NCBI GenBank assembly: GCA_020634935.1 | Contig: JACKAT010000099.1 | Span: 1 to 5,409, forward strand | DNA length: 5,409 bases | From: Anaerolineales bacterium | Lineage (GTDB): Bacteria > Chloroflexota > Anaerolineae > 4572-78 > J111 | Direction: 5' to 3' | Part shown: one piece after another, positions 5,077 to 5,409 of the stretch | Layout of the letters: the number at the start of each line of letters is the position of its first letter | How positions within the stretch are numbered: the stretch's first letter is position 1 | Translations under genes and position numbers: made by a program | Notes under the pieces: generated by a model | Database searches by the model: none | Told to the model about the DNA's origin: nothing | What the model saw: only the letters and a program-made list of their open reading frames with translations

Positions 5077-5106
5077 ATGGCCGGCGGCTAAACGCCTCTC
5101 AGCCGG

Positions 5107-5409
5107 TCAAGCCGGGTACAAGGCTTGCCAGAGCTGCTGCGCGCCTTCAACCAGGTTGGGGCCGGGGGCGTTGAGCAGGATTTCGTTCACGGCCACCACC
5201 CGGCCGGATCGAACGGCGCTGACGTTACTCCAACCGGCCCGCGCCAGCACTCGCTCCGGGTCCATCTGCTCGATGCCGGCCCAGCACAGGATAATGACTT
5301 CCGGGTCGGCTTCGATCACCTCTTGATCGGTCACCTGGCGGCCCGTCGGCTGCGGCACACAGTCGCCGCCCAACAGCTCGACCAACTCGGCAATCCACAG
5401 CCCGGCGGT
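5107..5409 (-). CDS. ABC-transporter substrate-binding protein, BtuF/FepB type, C-terminal part
   Basis: The frame is open to the right edge and ends at TGA 5107-5109, giving 100 visible C-terminal residues; the 5' end and any signal peptide lie beyond the window. The sequence fits the C-terminal lobe of the periplasmic-binding family for cobalamin, haem or iron-siderophores (COG0614): AGLWIAELVELLGGDCV (the xWIxELVELAGG helix), then VTDQEVIEADPEVIILCW (the strand that typically reads ADPDVIVL), then GWSNVSAVRSGRVVAVNE, and finally NAPGPNLVEGAQQLWQALYP, which corresponds to the PGPRLVEGLELLAxLLHP family end. In the BtuF group the protein delivers corrinoid to a BtuCD permease; the substrate here cannot be fixed from this fragment. 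Upstream starts visible inside the window (for example a TTG at 5385) are internal to the domain. It ends in a strong terminator. Confidence 0.85.
   Translation of the reverse strand, partial: TAGLWIAELVELLGGDCVPQPTGRQVTDQEVIEADPEVIILCWAGIEQMDPERVLARAGWSNVSAVRSGRVVAVNEILLNAPGPNLVEGAQQLWQALYPA

Larger units (their letters stand above)
4890..5087. repeat. Nine-unit, exactly 22-bp-phased array of palindromic ACACCNNGGTGT sites
   Basis: Sites start at 4890, 4912, 4934, 4956, 4978, 5000, 5022, 5044 and 5066, always 22 bp apart. The first 12 bases of each are ACACCTGGGTGT, ACACCTAAGTCG, ACACCCAGGTGA, ACACTAGCATGG, TCACCCTGGTGT, TCACTAGTCTGC, ACACCCCGGTCT, ACACCTGGGTCT and ACACCCAGGTGA. CAC at columns 2-4 and T at column 10 are invariant, G at column 9 occurs in seven of nine, and the remaining 10 bp of each unit share nothing. 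Units 1, 3, 5 and 9 are close to full palindromes; units 4 and 6 are degenerate and resemble each other (CACTAG). Twenty-two bases is about two helical turns, so sites lie on nearly one face. The array ends in the spacer before the binding-protein stop and lies upstream of the restriction remnant. It could be an operator array, iterons of a replicon, or transposase-binding sites. Confidence 0.85.

Noticed and set aside
4890..5087. CRISPR array
   Set aside because: Repeat cores are only about 12 bp and degenerate, and the spacers are 10 bp, far too short for any CRISPR type; no cas genes are present.

Overview
The window reads like bacterial chromosome from a moderately GC-rich Chloroflexota-type organism. 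This lineage guess rests on the style of the GAF-containing hybrid histidine kinases, the FabF variant and the cobalamin/siderophore-type binding protein. It is inference only; there is no rRNA or other phylogenetic marker. It is an accessory, decaying region held between two normal gene ends.

Layout. (1) Positions 1-342, + strand: the 3' end of a FabF-type beta-ketoacyl-ACP synthase. (2) 343-663: a gene-free, lower-GC spacer with a long-range 14-bp inverted repeat and a second hairpin. (3) 664-3806, - strand: two adjacent two-component genes joined by an ATGA stop/start overlap. The upstream gene is a GAF-HisKA-HATPase-REC hybrid kinase; the downstream one is a REC-HisKA-HATPase protein. Both are broken in this sequence. 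The first has a 4-bp tandem duplication and an in-frame amber codon; the second has a 5-bp near-tandem duplication just after the start of its receiver domain. Intact, they would form a phosphorelay, with the first kinase sensing through its GAF domain and its own receiver, and the second protein being a response-regulator/kinase. (4) 3807-3947: a divergent spacer with an extended -10 promoter. (5) 3948-4601, + strand: an intact 217-residue protein of unknown function with features suggesting an RNase H-like (DUF429-like) fold. (6) 4661-4819, - strand: a short remnant matching the N-terminus of a type IIG (Eco57I-like) restriction-methylation protein. (7) 4890-5087: nine degenerate palindromic sites of the form ACACCNNGGTGT whose starts fall exactly every 22 bp. 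(8) 5107-5409, - strand: the C-terminal part of a periplasmic binding protein of the BtuF/FepB type, open at the window edge.

The most unusual item is the 22-bp phased array. CAC at columns 2-4 and T at column 10 are invariant in all nine units, while the 10 bp between sites are unrelated. This looks like a row of protein-binding sites laid along one helix face. Two of its units also form a textbook intrinsic terminator for the binding-protein gene. The restriction remnant, broken kinases, orphan RNase H-like gene and array together suggest a mobile or defence-related insertion that has partly decayed.
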